64,000 nucleotides of DNA from Hahella ganghwensis DSM 17046 (GCF_000376785.1 NZ_AQXX01000143.1:62001-126000), one strand, 5' to 3'. Shown: positions 10,642 through 22,081, counted from the stretch's first letter. The notes: generated by a model from the sequence alone, not told the origin. Numbers and translations are program-made.

Positions 10642-11181
10642 TCAGGGCTCGATTAAAGGTTCACCGGTATTCAGGCGCTTGAGTTGACGTTCTCTATCCT
10701 GGCTCAGCGTGGTGGCCTTGTCCATTCTCTCGGAATACAGCTCCAGCCAGGTGCGGGATCCTGGTACCATTCGAGCCAGATCATACATGCCTTCTTTCAA
10801 CCCCTTCAGAAACTCCTGGTAGCTTTCTTCCTGTTGCAACAGCAGGCGCTGGAAGGTCGGGGCGCTACTGTTTTGCAAAGCCGTACGCAATTGAGGAATG
10901 GACTCATTCAATGATGCCACTTGAGCCTGGCTTTTCAGCAGCTCGGCTTTTAGTTCTTTGACTTCCGCTCTCAGTTCTATGATCTCACCGGCTGAAGCTG
11001 ATTCTGCATCACCTTCAAGCGTGCTCAGGATAGCGATGGTGATGGACACACTCAGTGTTACGATGATCAGCACGGCCAACAGTAGTAAAAAAATTCTGTT
11101 GGTTGACATGCTTCTTTCCAGGATGCTGATCCTCTGAGACTCAGTCATTTGACCGTCTTCTTCTGGTTCCCTAACCGCCAT
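10642..11181 (-). CDS. Membrane-anchored coiled-coil protein of unknown function
   Basis: I do not recognise this 179-residue protein. A short charged N-terminus precedes one strong transmembrane helix at about 29-52 (IFLLLLAVLIIVTLSVSITIAIL). A heptad-like coiled coil rich in E, L and K follows at about 65-105 (EIIELRAEVKELKAELLKSQ), then a conserved-looking C-terminal segment with QQEESYQEFLKGLKEGMYDLARMVPGSRTWLE. With no signal cleavage site it should be a single-pass inner-membrane protein with most of its mass on one side. The start at 11181 is backed by GGAAAGG a few bases upstream. It is transcribed towards ppk1; no partner is evident. Confidence 0.75.
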   Translation of the reverse strand: MAVREPEEDGQMTESQRISILERSMSTNRIFLLLLAVLIIVTLSVSITIAILSTLEGDAESASAGEIIELRAEVKELKAELLKSQAQVASLNESIPQLRTALQNSSAPTFQRLLLQQEESYQEFLKGLKEGMYDLARMVPGSRTWLELYSERMDKATTLSQDRERQLKRLNTGEPLIEP

Positions 11182-11205
11182 TACCTTTCCCCACTTTTAA
11201 TGTTG

Positions 11206-11463
11206 ACCTGCTATCAGGTGCCAAACCTGCCTTAACAGGTTAAGTTTAGACCAGAATGTTGATAACTTGAATGAACCTAATTGGATAACTTGTTAATTCA
11301 AGTGAAATTAGAAAGAGTCGCGCTGCTTAATGCAGGGTTGCGATAAGCCATCTATGCAGGAAGAAGTAATGAGAGGGGAAGTGAAAGAGCAATGCCAGGT
11401 AAGTCAGCCCAAGTACTGACTTACCTGGCATTCTTTACTTACCTGACATGAATCTGCCAGGTT
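11206..11463. repeat. Cluster of ACCTG/CAGGT hairpins, including a perfect 17-bp inverted repeat
   Basis: Four inverted pairs built on the same ACCTG...CAGGT core lie in the intergenic region downstream of the ferredoxin gene. They are ACCTG-CTAT-CAGGT (11206-11219), AACCTG-CCTTAA-CAGGTT (11224-11241), the perfect 17-bp arms 11391-11407 and 11416-11432 with an 8-nt loop, and a degenerate pair at about 11440-11462. The large hairpin has no T-run on either strand, so it is not a standard intrinsic terminator. It may be a REP-like element, a processing or stability structure, or a protein-binding array. Confidence 0.7.
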
Positions 11464-11473
11464 ATCGAATTGT

Positions 11474-11785
<312 letters not shown>

Positions 11786-11866
11786 TCAAGGCAATGGAAA
11801 TGATAAAAACTGGCCCGATTGTATCAAATAACCCGACAGCGGTTCACTAATTGCTCGCGAAAAGGC

Positions 11867-14006
<2,140 letters not shown>

Positions 14007-14010
<4 letters not shown>

Positions 14011-14597
14011 CCGGCAATCTCCTGCGACTTGAATTGTGGTAGAGCCGCCTTGATTTCTTTGGGGGGGCCGGGATAACCCGATTCCTCCCAATGCTCCGGT
14101 TCACCGTAGTAGGTAAACGCCGCCAGTTGTGCCAAGACGTTGTAACCCTGATTGAAGACCTGGAAGCGGCTGTTTTTCCATGCATCAAGAAACTGCCGTA
14201 TATCGGAGTGTGTGGCATTGGGCCAAGGCTGCCAGATACCTGTGGTCAATCCTCTGGTAAAAGTGATGGATAACAGATTGAAAAGGTCAGACACTTTTTC
14301 CCGGTTAGCGGGGCTGAAGTGGCGCAAGCCCTGATCTATCCGGGAGATATGAAGGCTGACTTCATCTGTGCTGGGTGAATCGCCGGTATCAGTCACAATC
14401 ATCACCGTAATGATCGCCTGCCAGATTTGGGCTGAATCCTCGTCGAGAAAGTGAAAATGGGTATCCTGAAGTGGTTTATCTGGCCTTCGGGCAGAGGTTG
14501 CGCAGCCGCTTAAGTAGGCAGTACTGGCTGTAACTGCAAAAGGGGTGAGTAACGACAGGCGCAGGAATTGCCGCCGGGAGTGGGTCGTTTTTGTCAT
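14007..14597 (-). CDS. laoB: Tat-exported lipoprotein, LaoB-like / gluconate dehydrogenase subunit 3-like
   Basis: The protein has 196 residues from ATG 14597, which has GGAAAGG 3 nt upstream; the frame runs back to 14645, but those 16 residues are low-complexity and lack a site. The N-terminus carries a twin-arginine motif, SRRQFLRLSL, then a hydrophobic stretch ending in a lipobox, LSGC. This suggests Tat export and lipid attachment. The remainder resembles the small gamma subunit (gluconate 2-dehydrogenase subunit 3 family) that accompanies membrane GMC dehydrogenases. It could escort or anchor LaoA in the periplasm, since LaoA has no signal of its own. Its stop overlaps the laoA start by 4 nt. 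Confidence 0.8.
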
Positions 14598-14719
14598 GAC
14601 CTTTCCAAAATTATTGTTATTCTCTTGTTGCCTCCAGTTCCTCAAATTGCACCTAAGGAGACTGAAGGCCGACAGGTTATTATTTTATTAGCAGGCTGCT
14701 GTTACCTTTTAAGTTATTG

Positions 14720-16165
14720 TTACTTTATAAATAGTTTGTATACGAGGTGGTGCAGCAGAGTACCATGAGGCGGGAAGATAATTTTTCCACTATGGAACCG
14801 CTGCTTGGTGTGAACTCCTTTTGCATTGGAGAACGTCAGAAAGCCTTCCTTACCATGGTAGTGCCCCATCCCGGATTCGCCCACGCCGCCGAATGGCATA
14901 TCATCCTGAGCGAAATGTACGAGGGTGTCATTGATGCAAACACCACCGGCGTGTGTCCTCTCCAACAACCTTTTCTGTTCGGATTTTCGGTAGCCGAAAT
15001 AATACAGGGCCAGTGGTCGTGGCCGGTTATTAATATAGGTAACAGCTTCATCAACATTCTTGTATGGGATCACAGGTAATAGAGGGCCAAATATCTCTTC
15101 CTGCAATACCTTCATTTCCGGTGTGGCATCGAGAATGATATGAACCGGTAGCTTGCGGGTGCCTCGATTAAAGCTCTCATTACCTGGGTTGATTTCGATG
15201 ATGCGAGCCCCTTTCTGTTCGGCATCGGCCAGATAACCTTTCAGCCGCTGAAGCTGTCGCTCATTGATCACAGCGGTGTAATCCTGATTATCCTTCAAAG
15301 TGGGATACATGTTCTGAAATTTACCGATAAATGCATCCACAAAGGCATCAATTTTGTGTTCCGGACATAAAACATAGTCCGGGGCAATACAGGTTTGCCC
15401 GGCATTAAAGGCCTTCCCGAAAGCGATTCTTTCCGCTGCATCGGCAATAGGGACATCCTCTGCGACAACCGCAGGGGATTTGCCGCCCAATTCAAGAGTT
15501 ACCGGGGTCAGATTTTCAGCCGCGGCTTTCATGACCATTCGGCCTACCGCTGTAGAGCCGGTAAATAACAAATGATCAAAAGGTTGTTTTGAAAATTCGG
15601 CGGCAACATCAGCTTCTCCACTGATGACAGTCACCAGATCCTCTGTAAATGTAGTAGAGAGGATTTCCCGCAATAGTTCTGAAGTGCGTGGGGTGAACTC
15701 TGACATCTTGATCATCGCACGATTGCCCGCTGCCAAGGCAGCAACCAGAGGGCCTATCGCCAGATTGACCGGATAGTTCCAGGGAACAATGATGCCGATA
15801 ACGCCTAGTGGCTGATAATGAATGGCATTATCTGCGGGCAGAAAAAGTAGCCCTACATGGCGTTTTGCGGGCTTCATCCACTGCTTCATGTGCTTCAGGG
15901 CATAATTGATAGCCTGGATGGATGGCATTAGTTCAGCGAGCAGGGTTTCGTCTCTGGATCGATTGGAGAAGTCCTCATTCAAAGCATCAATGATCCGTTC
16001 CTGATTATTCAGCAGCGCTTTCTTGAGGCGTAGCAACCACTCACGGCGGGTTTCAAAGCCGGGATTGGGGTTGTGGTCGAAGGCTTTCTTTTGAGCCTGG
16101 AAAGCGCGGTTTAGTTTCTGAATCTCTTTCTTGCTCTCGGTAATCGTGAGTACATCCGCAACCAT
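14720..16165 (-). CDS. laoC: Coniferyl-type aldehyde dehydrogenase, LaoC-like
   Basis: This NAD(P)-dependent aldehyde dehydrogenase has 481 residues and resembles the coniferyl aldehyde dehydrogenase subfamily. It has the cofactor-binding GSTAVGRMVMKAA, catalytic glutamate region VTLELGGKSPAVV, catalytic cysteine in GQTCIAPDY and the EEIFGPLLPV motif. A C-terminal hydrophobic tail (PPHGTLLHHLVYKLF) may touch the membrane. The frame is open to 16339, but ATG 16165 has AGGAGG 6 nt upstream and gives the normal family length, so the extra 58 residues are rejected. In the lao pathway it would oxidise fatty aldehydes to fatty acids. The gap to laoB is 122 nt. Confidence 0.85.
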   Translation of the reverse strand: MVADVLTITESKKEIQKLNRAFQAQKKAFDHNPNPGFETRREWLLRLKKALLNNQERIIDALNEDFSNRSRDETLLAELMPSIQAINYALKHMKQWMKPAKRHVGLLFLPADNAIHYQPLGVIGIIVPWNYPVNLAIGPLVAALAAGNRAMIKMSEFTPRTSELLREILSTTFTEDLVTVISGEADVAAEFSKQPFDHLLFTGSTAVGRMVMKAAAENLTPVTLELGGKSPAVVAEDVPIADAAERIAFGKAFNAGQTCIAPDYVLCPEHKIDAFVDAFIGKFQNMYPTLKDNQDYTAVINERQLQRLKGYLADAEQKGARIIEINPGNESFNRGTRKLPVHIILDATPEMKVLQEEIFGPLLPVIPYKNVDEAVTYINNRPRPLALYYFGYRKSEQKRLLERTHAGGVCINDTLVHFAQDDMPFGGVGESGMGHYHGKEGFLTFSNAKGVHTKQRFHSGKIIFPPHGTLLHHLVYKLFIK

Positions 16166-16311
16166 GGGTTCCTCCTGACGCCACGAGCCGTCCTCGTGGA
16201 AGGCTTTGTTATTGTTTTCGATGATCATTTGTACAGACTCGAGCCAGTTGACTCCGTTAATGGTCTGCTGCGAAGACGATATCTGCAAAGTCTCTTGCAT
16301 CGTGTGAGATA

Positions 16312-16339
16312 TTTTTAGAGTATATACTCTAAGTGTCAA
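16312..16339 (-). promoter_or_regulatory. laoC promoter with 18-bp palindromic operator
   Basis: On the minus strand a perfect -35 TTGACA (16339-16334) is followed, 16 bp on, by TAAAAA (16317-16312) as a plausible -10. The spacer is filled by the perfect 18-bp palindrome TTAGAGTATATACTCTAA (16315-16332). That position would let a bound TetR dimer block RNA polymerase. The divergent laoR gene starts about 210 bp away and is the obvious candidate repressor. Confidence 0.7.
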
Positions 16340-16541
16340 GTGCTCGCTTTATGATCAGTGCAATAAACTGATGCGTTACGCAATTTGTACTAACAAAAAC
16401 CAGTGCGAATAAAAATCAGAGTGCATGAAGAAAACTTGACTGCATGAAGAAGAACGAGCGAAAAGCCTAATTTTAATAAACACCATGACCGGTGAATGGA
16501 ATGTTCCGGTCAGCTTGGTTGGTGGTGGGGTAAAATAATCA

Positions 16542-17201
16542 ATGAACACGAGAGAGCGAATTATTCTCGCGAGCCTGGATCTGTTTAATGAGAAGGGAGA
16601 GCGCAATGTGACCACAAATCATATAGCGGCAGATCTGGGGATATCACCGGGGAACCTTTACTATCATTTCCGGAATAAGACCGACATTATTTACGAAATA
16701 TTCCTGCAATATCAGTTATTGGTCGATCATTATCTGCAAATACCGGACGAACGTCCTTTGACAGTGGGGGATCAGTTCGAATATCTCGAAGCGGTGTTTG
16801 ATGGCTTGTGGAGTTACCGTTTTTTCCACCGGGATCTCGAACACTACCTGGATTCAGACCCAAGGTTGCAGGAGGATTACCGCCGCTTCACGGTCCGTTG
16901 TGTCGATAGTATCAGCAAAATATTGTTGTCACTTGAAAGGTCTGGAATTCTGAATCCATTGGGGGATGCTGTCCGTCGTACTTTTCCACTGAATGTCTGG
17001 CTTTTAGTGACCAGTTGGATGTCATTTCTGAAAACGGCTGTAGGGCAGGATGTTCACCTCATACGTAAGGAATCACTCAAGCATGGGATATATCAGGTAA
17101 TCAGCCTTGAGTTGCCATTTCTGCATCCGGACTATTACGATGAAGTGGTAAGGGCGCAGGAGGCTTTTAAGCCAGTGTTGCTTGAGTCATTGTCTCAATG
17201 A
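16542..17201 (+). CDS. laoR: TetR-family transcriptional regulator, LaoR-like
   Basis: This regulator has 219 residues. The N-terminal TetR helix-turn-helix is clear: RERIILASLDLFNEKGERN, then TTNHIAADLGISPGNLYYHF, followed by NKTDIIYEIF. The C-terminal 150 residues form the helical ligand-binding domain with hydrophobic and aromatic residues that suit a lipid-like effector. It is divergent from laoC-laoB-laoA, as PA0367 is from PA0366-PA0364 in Pseudomonas aeruginosa. I infer repression of the lao genes through the palindrome at 16315-16332, relieved by a long-chain alcohol or acyl compound; the effector is not visible in the sequence. The gene has no near ribosome binding site. Confidence 0.82.
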   Translation: MNTRERIILASLDLFNEKGERNVTTNHIAADLGISPGNLYYHFRNKTDIIYEIFLQYQLLVDHYLQIPDERPLTVGDQFEYLEAVFDGLWSYRFFHRDLEHYLDSDPRLQEDYRRFTVRCVDSISKILLSLERSGILNPLGDAVRRTFPLNVWLLVTSWMSFLKTAVGQDVHLIRKESLKHGIYQVISLELPFLHPDYYDEVVRAQEAFKPVLLESLSQ

Positions 17202-17290
17202 CTTCCTGAATCAAATTGAAGAAGGCTGCTGTGGGTCTGAAAGCGTTCTATGGATCTGAAATGCTTTCAGCTCCATAGATTTGATTTGTA

Positions 17291-17953
17291 TCAGGATGAA
17301 GACTGTGACTCCATGTCAGAATCCCCGCCGATAAAATACTGGTCCATGTATTCACGAACGTCATCGATACCTGTTTTGGTATGAGCGGAAAATAGCTGCA
17401 CATCAATCGGTGTTGTCCATTTGCCCAGGTCGCCGGCGACCTTGTGCAGAGTGTTTTTGGCTGCACCGAACTTCAGTTTGTCTGATTTGGTGAGCAGCAC
17501 GAGCACTGGTAGTTCTCGGGCTTCACACCAGTCGAGCATGCTGCAGTCAAACTCGCTTAGAGGATGTCTGATATCCATTACCAGAATCAGGGCAGCGAGC
17601 GTCTTACGGCGTTCAAGGTATTGCTGCATATGTCGTTGCCACTTTTCCTGCATGGTTCGAGGAACTTTGGCGTAGCCATAACCCGGAAGATCCACCAGGC
17701 GACACTGATCTTTATTTAACGTGAAAAAGTTGATGAGCTGTGTACGGCCGGGAGTTTTCGAGGTTCTGGCCAGTTTGCTGTTCTGGGTGATTGTATTGAG
17801 GGCGCTGGACTTACCGGCATTTGAGCGGCCGGCAAAGGCGATTTCAACGCCTTCGTCAGGCGGGCAGTGATGAAGTTGCTCCGCACTGAGGAGAAATCGG
17901 GCGCTCTGGTAGGATACTGCGCGTTTTTGGCCAGTTGGCTGGGGTTTATTCAT
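17291..17953 (-). CDS. engB: Ribosome biogenesis GTPase EngB (YihA/YsxC)
   Basis: This small TRAFAC-class GTPase is needed for late assembly of the large ribosomal subunit. It has 220 residues with G1 [10 protein letters not shown]2 region TPGRTQ, G3 [10 protein letters not shown]4 LTKSDK and a G5-like SAHTKTG. Length and motifs fit the EngB family. In Pseudomonas the same gene is divergent from a cytochrome c4 gene, as here. The 193-nt region between them must serve both promoters. Confidence 0.96.
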   Translation of the reverse strand: MNKPQPTGQKRAVSYQSARFLLSAEQLHHCPPDEGVEIAFAGRSNAGKSSALNTITQNSKLARTSKTPGRTQLINFFTLNKDQCRLVDLPGYGYAKVPRTMQEKWQRHMQQYLERRKTLAALILVMDIRHPLSEFDCSMLDWCEARELPVLVLLTKSDKLKFGAAKNTLHKVAGDLGKWTTPIDVQLFSAHTKTGIDDVREYMDQYFIGGDSDMESQSSS

Positions 17954-18000
17954 AGGAAGAAATGACTGTGTTTATTCGTTCATGTTTGAAGTGATTTATG

Positions 18001-18006
18001 TATAAT
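18001..18006 (+). promoter_or_regulatory. Candidate -10 box for the cytochrome c4 gene
   Basis: A perfect TATAAT preceded directly by TG lies 141 nt upstream of the cytochrome c4 start. No good -35 hexamer is found at 16-18 bp. The same TGTATAATAC string occurs ahead of typA at 42337-42346, which supports, but does not prove, promoter function. Confidence 0.35.
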
Positions 18007-18146
18007 ACCAGACCGTTTTAAGGGCGTCGGCAAATAAACCATTATTTTGTCGACAGGATGTGAATATAAAGGTCAGTTTATCGGAGTTGTGGGTAAGCTG
18101 ATACTGAGAGAATTAACTAGAATCAACTGGTAGCTGACGGGGTCAA

Positions 18147-18755
18147 ATGATGAGAGTGTTTGTAACTGGTTTGGTGCTTGCTTTGGGACTGGCTGGCCTG
18201 GCTCACGCTGAGGGAGACCCCAAGGCTGGACAGAGTAAAACGGCTGTATGCGCCGGCTGTCACGGAGCTGATGGTAACAGTGCTGTGCCAAATTTTCCCA
18301 AATTGGCCGGACAAGGTGAAAAATACCTTATCAAACAGATTAAAGATATCAAGAATGGCGATCGCCCAGTTGTAGAGATGACTGGTATGACTGAAGGGTT
18401 GTCAGATCAAGATATCGCGGATATTGCAGCTTATTTTGCTTCGCAGCCAGCAACCGTTGGCAAGGCTGATCCTGAATTGGTTAAAGCGGGTGAGAAGCTA
18501 TACCGTGCCGGTAATATGGCGAAGGGTATTCCTGCTTGTACAGGATGTCACAACCCCGCAGGTGCTGGTAATGCTCCGGCAGGCTTCCCCAAGCTGGGTG
18601 GTCAGCATGGTCAGTACATTGAAGCTCAGTTGAAGAAATTCCGCTCAGGCGAGCGTAGCAATGATGGCGACAGTCGGATGATGCGTGACATCGCTGCCAA
18701 TATGAGTGATGCAGAAATCAAAGCGTTGGCAAGCTATATCTCCGGGCTTTACTGA
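18147..18755 (+). CDS. Dihaem cytochrome c4
   Basis: This periplasmic dihaem c-type cytochrome carries electrons towards terminal oxidases. It has 202 residues. An N-terminal signal peptide ends AGLAHA, followed by two homologous class I cytochrome domains with haem motifs CAGCH and CTGCH. Each has a downstream methionine ligand region (MTGMTEGLSD; MMRDIAANMSD). The start is ATG 18147 or ATG 18150; GGGG at 18139-18142 favours neither strongly. A strong terminator follows, then dsbA, matching the Pseudomonas order. Haem for it ultimately depends on hemB in this window, and DsbA could oxidise its CXXCH cysteines. Confidence 0.95.
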   Translation: MMRVFVTGLVLALGLAGLAHAEGDPKAGQSKTAVCAGCHGADGNSAVPNFPKLAGQGEKYLIKQIKDIKNGDRPVVEMTGMTEGLSDQDIADIAAYFASQPATVGKADPELVKAGEKLYRAGNMAKGIPACTGCHNPAGAGNAPAGFPKLGGQHGQYIEAQLKKFRSGERSNDGDSRMMRDIAANMSDAEIKALASYISGLY

Positions 18756-18814
18756 AGTTGTATATTTAGAAATCAGCATCGGATGAAGAAAGTTTAACGA
18801 TGTTGCAAAATTGT

Positions 18815-18842
18815 AAAAAAGGCGGCTTGTCCGCCTTTTTTT
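18815..18842 (+). terminator. Intrinsic terminator after cytochrome c4
   Basis: GGCGG-CTTGT-CCGCC stem, preceded by an A-run and followed by seven or more T residues. It separates the cytochrome c4 transcript from dsbA. Confidence 0.9.
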
Positions 18843-18983
18843 ATGGAAAAACAGAAGGTTATGGATAGGTGTGAGTTGTTTGTTGGGTCTGCTAAAAGGT
18901 AGTGGTGCTGGATATTCGGCGATGTTCAGGTAAATTATCACGCCTGAGAATCAGATAATTAAAACGGTGGATTGGAGAATTGT

Positions 18984-19628
18984 ATGCGTAAGTCACTACC
19001 ATTGGTGATGTGGATGGTTTTAGTGTGTCTGGGGTTTGTTGCCCAGGGCGCTATGGCTGAAGAATTTGTTGATGGTAAGGACTATCAGTCATTGCCATCC
19101 CAGGTGCCTGTCAGAGACAGTTCCAAGATTGAGGTCGTTGAGTTGTTCTGGTACGGCTGTCCTCATTGTTACAAGTTTGATCCATTGGTAAGCAAGTGGG
19201 AACATCAATTGCCTGAAGACGTTGACTTCTGGCAGAGCCCGGCTGCTTTTAATCGTACCTGGAAGCTGCACGCACAGACTTTTTATGCAGCTGAGGCTTT
19301 AGGGGTAAGCGATGAGATGCATCAGCCGTTGTTTGATGCGTTGGCCGGTCAACACAAGCCTCTGAACTCGGAAGACTCCATGGCCAAATTCTTTGCGCAA
19401 TATGGCATCGAGGAAGAAAAGTTCAGGAAGGCCTATAATTCATTTAGTGTGAAATCCAAAGTCCAGCAGGCAGTCTCGCGTGGCGCCAGTTACAGGGTGA
19501 GTGGTGTGCCGGTGTTGATCGTAAATGGTAAGTATCGAATAGAGCCGGGCCAGGCGGGTAGTTTTGAAAGGATGCTCAAAATCGCTGATTTTCTTGTTGA
19601 AAAGGAGAGAGCTGCCCAAGGTTCCTAA
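18984..19628 (+). CDS. dsbA: Thiol:disulfide interchange protein DsbA
   Basis: DsbA is a periplasmic oxidant that inserts disulfides into exported proteins. It has 214 residues from ATG 18984, with GGAGA 5 nt upstream; TTG 18972 is rejected. The signal peptide ends near VAQGAMA. The thioredoxin fold carries the active site CPHC in WYGCPHCYKFDP and the cis-proline loop in VSGVPVLIVNGKYRI, with the helical insert between. Length fits the family. It follows the cytochrome c4 gene and precedes an EEP-family hydrolase by 27 nt. Confidence 0.96.
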   Translation: MRKSLPLVMWMVLVCLGFVAQGAMAEEFVDGKDYQSLPSQVPVRDSSKIEVVELFWYGCPHCYKFDPLVSKWEHQLPEDVDFWQSPAAFNRTWKLHAQTFYAAEALGVSDEMHQPLFDALAGQHKPLNSEDSMAKFFAQYGIEEEKFRKAYNSFSVKSKVQQAVSRGASYRVSGVPVLIVNGKYRIEPGQAGSFERMLKIADFLVEKERAAQGS

Positions 19629-19655
19629 AGCTGTCAGTAAGCGGGGGAGTAGAGT

Positions 19656-20534
19656 TTGTATCATCGTGTGCGCGAAAAATTCGGTTCCTTGTTAACAAGA
19701 AGGTCCCCCGTCATACAGGGGGATATGGATGCCGCGGAGGAATTTCCGCATCACAGCCATATCCGCCTGTTAAGCTTCAATATTCAGGTGGGTATTTCCA
19801 CCGCGTCCTATCGCCACTATCTAACACGTAGCTGGCAACATGTTCTTCCAACTCAAAATCGAAGCCGTAACCTTGATCGGATTGCTGCCTTGCTGCGGCA
19901 GTACGACGTTGTCGCCCTGCAAGAGTGTGATGGCGGAAGTATTCGTAGTGGGTTTGTGAATCAGGTTGAGTATCTTGCTGAAAAGAGTGGGCATCCGTAC
20001 TGGTATCAGCAGCTTAACCGTAATCTTGGAAAGCTGGCCCAGCACAGTAATGGATTGCTAAGCAGGTATCGCCCATTATCTGTCGCCGAATATCGGTTGC
20101 CGGGGCTGATTCCTGGACGTGGGGCGATTATTTCCACCTATGGCCATCCTTCCAATCCTCTTGTGCTTGTCATGATGCATCTTTCTTTGAGTGAAAAGGC
20201 GCAGTGTCAGCAATTGGAGCATATATGTGAGCTGATTGATGGTTATGAGCATGTGGTGTTGATGGGGGATCTCAATAATCACGCTGAGCAGTTGTTGAGT
20301 TCAACTCCGTTGGGCAGATCTGGTCTGGTGTCTTTGCCGGACAGAGTGAATACATTTCCCAGCTGGCGTCCAGAGCGTTCGCTGGATCACATTCTCGTTA
20401 GCCCTTCTCTTCAGGTCAGAAATGCTGGTGTGGTGTGCTTTCCGGTTTCTGATCATCTCCCGATCGCAGTCGATGTTGCTCTACCTTCGGATTATCGTGA
20501 TCAATGCACGAATAAGGTCAGTGCTGCATCCTGA
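19656..20534 (+). CDS. Endonuclease/exonuclease/phosphatase-family protein
   Basis: This 292-residue member of the EEP superfamily has the expected metal and catalytic motifs: IRLLSFNIQVG near the start, VVALQECDGG with the metal-binding Glu, LMGDLNNHAE with the catalytic Asp/Asn pair, SLDHILVS and SDHLPIAVDV with the catalytic His. Members cleave phosphodiester or phosphomonoester bonds in DNA, lipids or inositols; the substrate here is unknown. No signal peptide is seen. The start is taken as TTG 19656, with GGGGGAG 7 nt upstream; GTG 19668 is the alternative. It probably shares a transcript with dsbA and ends at a terminator. Confidence 0.85.
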   Translation: MYHRVREKFGSLLTRRSPVIQGDMDAAEEFPHHSHIRLLSFNIQVGISTASYRHYLTRSWQHVLPTQNRSRNLDRIAALLRQYDVVALQECDGGSIRSGFVNQVEYLAEKSGHPYWYQQLNRNLGKLAQHSNGLLSRYRPLSVAEYRLPGLIPGRGAIISTYGHPSNPLVLVMMHLSLSEKAQCQQLEHICELIDGYEHVVLMGDLNNHAEQLLSSTPLGRSGLVSLPDRVNTFPSWRPERSLDHILVSPSLQVRNAGVVCFPVSDHLPIAVDVALPSDYRDQCTNKVSAAS

Positions 20535-20565
20535 GTTGGCAAGACCAATCGTAATATTTCGGCAA

Positions 20566-20594
20566 TAAAAAACCCGGCTTGTGCCGGGTTTTTT
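20566..20594. terminator. Bidirectional intrinsic terminator
   Basis: AACCCGGC-TTGT-GCCGGGTT stem with an A-run on the left and a T-run on the right, between the converging EEP gene and rpmG. Confidence 0.92.
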
Positions 20595-20615
20595 GAAGCC
20601 TATCAAATAAATGGA

Positions 20616-20771
20616 TTATTTGATTTTTGCTTCTTTGTAGTTCACGTGCTTGCGAACGACGGGATCAAATTTCTTGATCTCCATTTTTTCAGGCATGGTA
20701 CGCTTGTTTTTGGTCGTGGTGTAGAAGTGACCAGTACCAGCTGAAGAAACCAATCTAATCTTCTCGCGCAT
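20616..20771 (-). CDS. rpmG: 50S ribosomal protein L33
   Basis: This 51-residue protein begins [20 protein letters not shown] and continues with [17 protein letters not shown] and [13 protein letters not shown]. It lacks the CXXC pairs of zinc-type L33 and is thus the zinc-free (C-) form. It belongs to the large ribosomal subunit near the E site. The gene lies 11 nt downstream of rpmB on the same strand, the usual operon. Confidence 0.96.
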   Translation of the reverse strand: MREKIRLVSSAGTGHFYTTTKNKRTMPEKMEIKKFDPVVRKHVNYKEAKIK

Positions 20772-20782
20772 ATCTTAGCTCC

Positions 20783-21019
20783 TTACACCTTGATGCCGCG
20801 TGCACGGATATCGGTCAGTACCTGATCGATACCTTTTTTGTCGATAATCCGCATACCTTTGGTAGACACACGCAATTTAACAAAGCGCTTCTCGCTCTCA
20901 ACCCAGAAACGATGAGTTTGCAGGTTGGGAAGAAAACGGCGCTTGGTTTTGTTGTTTGCGTGAGACACATTATTTCCGGTTATAGGACCTTTGCCTGTAA
21001 CCTGACAAACTCTAGACAT
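20783..21019 (-). CDS. rpmB: 50S ribosomal protein L28
   Basis: This 78-residue protein starts [20 protein letters not shown] and contains [17 protein letters not shown] and the C-terminal [12 protein letters not shown], the standard L28 sequence. An in-frame ATG 15 nt further upstream is ignored because the family starts at MSRVC. It is the first gene of the rpmB-rpmG operon; radC lies upstream on the same strand after a 238-nt gap that probably holds the rpmB promoter. Confidence 0.96.
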   Translation of the reverse strand: MSRVCQVTGKGPITGNNVSHANNKTKRRFLPNLQTHRFWVESEKRFVKLRVSTKGMRIIDKKGIDQVLTDIRARGIKV

Positions 21020-21257
21020 TTGACTCGCCTCCAACCAAACGTTGGTACTTGTGAACCTTCAGGGTTTTTTGCTGAAGACAGCCAAACCCACTGATTCGTT
21101 ACTACTGAAATCATAATTTCCGGGCGATCCTTGCTGCTTCACCCAGACCCGTAAAAAAGAGCACGACTTTATACCAGAAAACCTATGTTGACGCAAAAAT
21201 AATCTAATATATTTCGCATATTTTAAGGCGGGGCTTTCGAAGTGGGCGAAAATTGAG

Positions 21258-21932
21258 CTATATCCATCCCCTTTCAGCAAAGGATACCACTTCATCGTCA
21301 CCCACCACAAAGTGGTCCAGCACCCGAACATCCAGCAGTTTAAGTGCTTTGACTAGAGTGTCGGTCAGCTCTCTGTCTGTCAGGCTGGGTTCGGCGACAC
21401 CGGAAGGGTGATTGTGAACAAAGATAACAGCGGCAGCATTGTACTTCATTATCTGACGGATTACCTCACGTGGATAGACACTAGCGCTGTTGATGGTACC
21501 CCGGAATAGCTTTTCAAAACTGATGACACGATGCTGATTATCCAGGAATAGTGTGGCAAAGACTTCATATGGATAATGCCTAAGCTGACTGCGGAGATAG
21601 TCCCGTGTTAAATCCGGGCTGGTCAGGGCTGTTTCCCGGCTTAGTGTTTCTTTCAGATAACGCCTTGTCAGCTCCGTGACTGCTTGAAGCTGGGCAAATT
21701 TCGCTTCGCCAAGCCCTGGTACGGCACAAAAATCACGTTTCTCTGCGTCAAGGAGGTGTCGCAGTCCGCCAAAGTGCTGAAGAACGTCACGAGACAGATC
21801 GACTGCGCTTTTGCCTGGCGTACCTGTGCGTAAAAAGATCGCCAGAAGTTCTGTGTCAGTAAGATGATTGGCCCCCGAAGCGAGGAGTTTTTCGCGGGGG
21901 CGGTCGGCGACCGGCCAGTCGGTAATTGCCAT
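21258..21932 (-). CDS. radC: RadC-family JAMM-domain protein
   Basis: This 224-residue protein has an N-terminal helix-hairpin-helix-like UPF0758 part ([39 protein letters not shown]). The MPN/JAB domain carries the metal motif [14 protein letters not shown]. The biochemical role of RadC is unresolved; an early DNA-repair assignment was withdrawn for E. coli. The start is ATG 21932 with AAAGGAA upstream. It is divergent from coaBC and upstream of rpmB-rpmG, as in many gammaproteobacteria. Confidence 0.95.
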   Translation of the reverse strand: MAITDWPVADRPREKLLASGANHLTDTELLAIFLRTGTPGKSAVDLSRDVLQHFGGLRHLLDAEKRDFCAVPGLGEAKFAQLQAVTELTRRYLKETLSRETALTSPDLTRDYLRSQLRHYPYEVFATLFLDNQHRVISFEKLFRGTINSASVYPREVIRQIMKYNAAAVIFVHNHPSGVAEPSLTDRELTDTLVKALKLLDVRVLDHFVVGDDEVVSFAERGWI

Positions 21933-22081
21933 AGGAAGTTCCTTTTCCAGTTGGGATTCAACAGTATTCCTTTACAGTACAGCGAGCATTGCGATATTAG
22001 TGGCACGGTTTGTGCCAAGTGCAATATCTGCACGCAGATGCTATCTTAGCCGCAGTTCAATCTCAGGTAAAAGCGAATTTT

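Noticed and set aside
11391-11432. The 17-bp inverted repeat as an intrinsic terminator of fdx
   Set aside because: Neither strand has a T-run after the stem, so ordinary Rho-independent termination is not supported.
16166-16339. Extended N-terminus of laoC
   Set aside because: AGGAGG lies 6 nt before ATG 16165, the family length fits from there, and the extension covers the promoter and palindrome.
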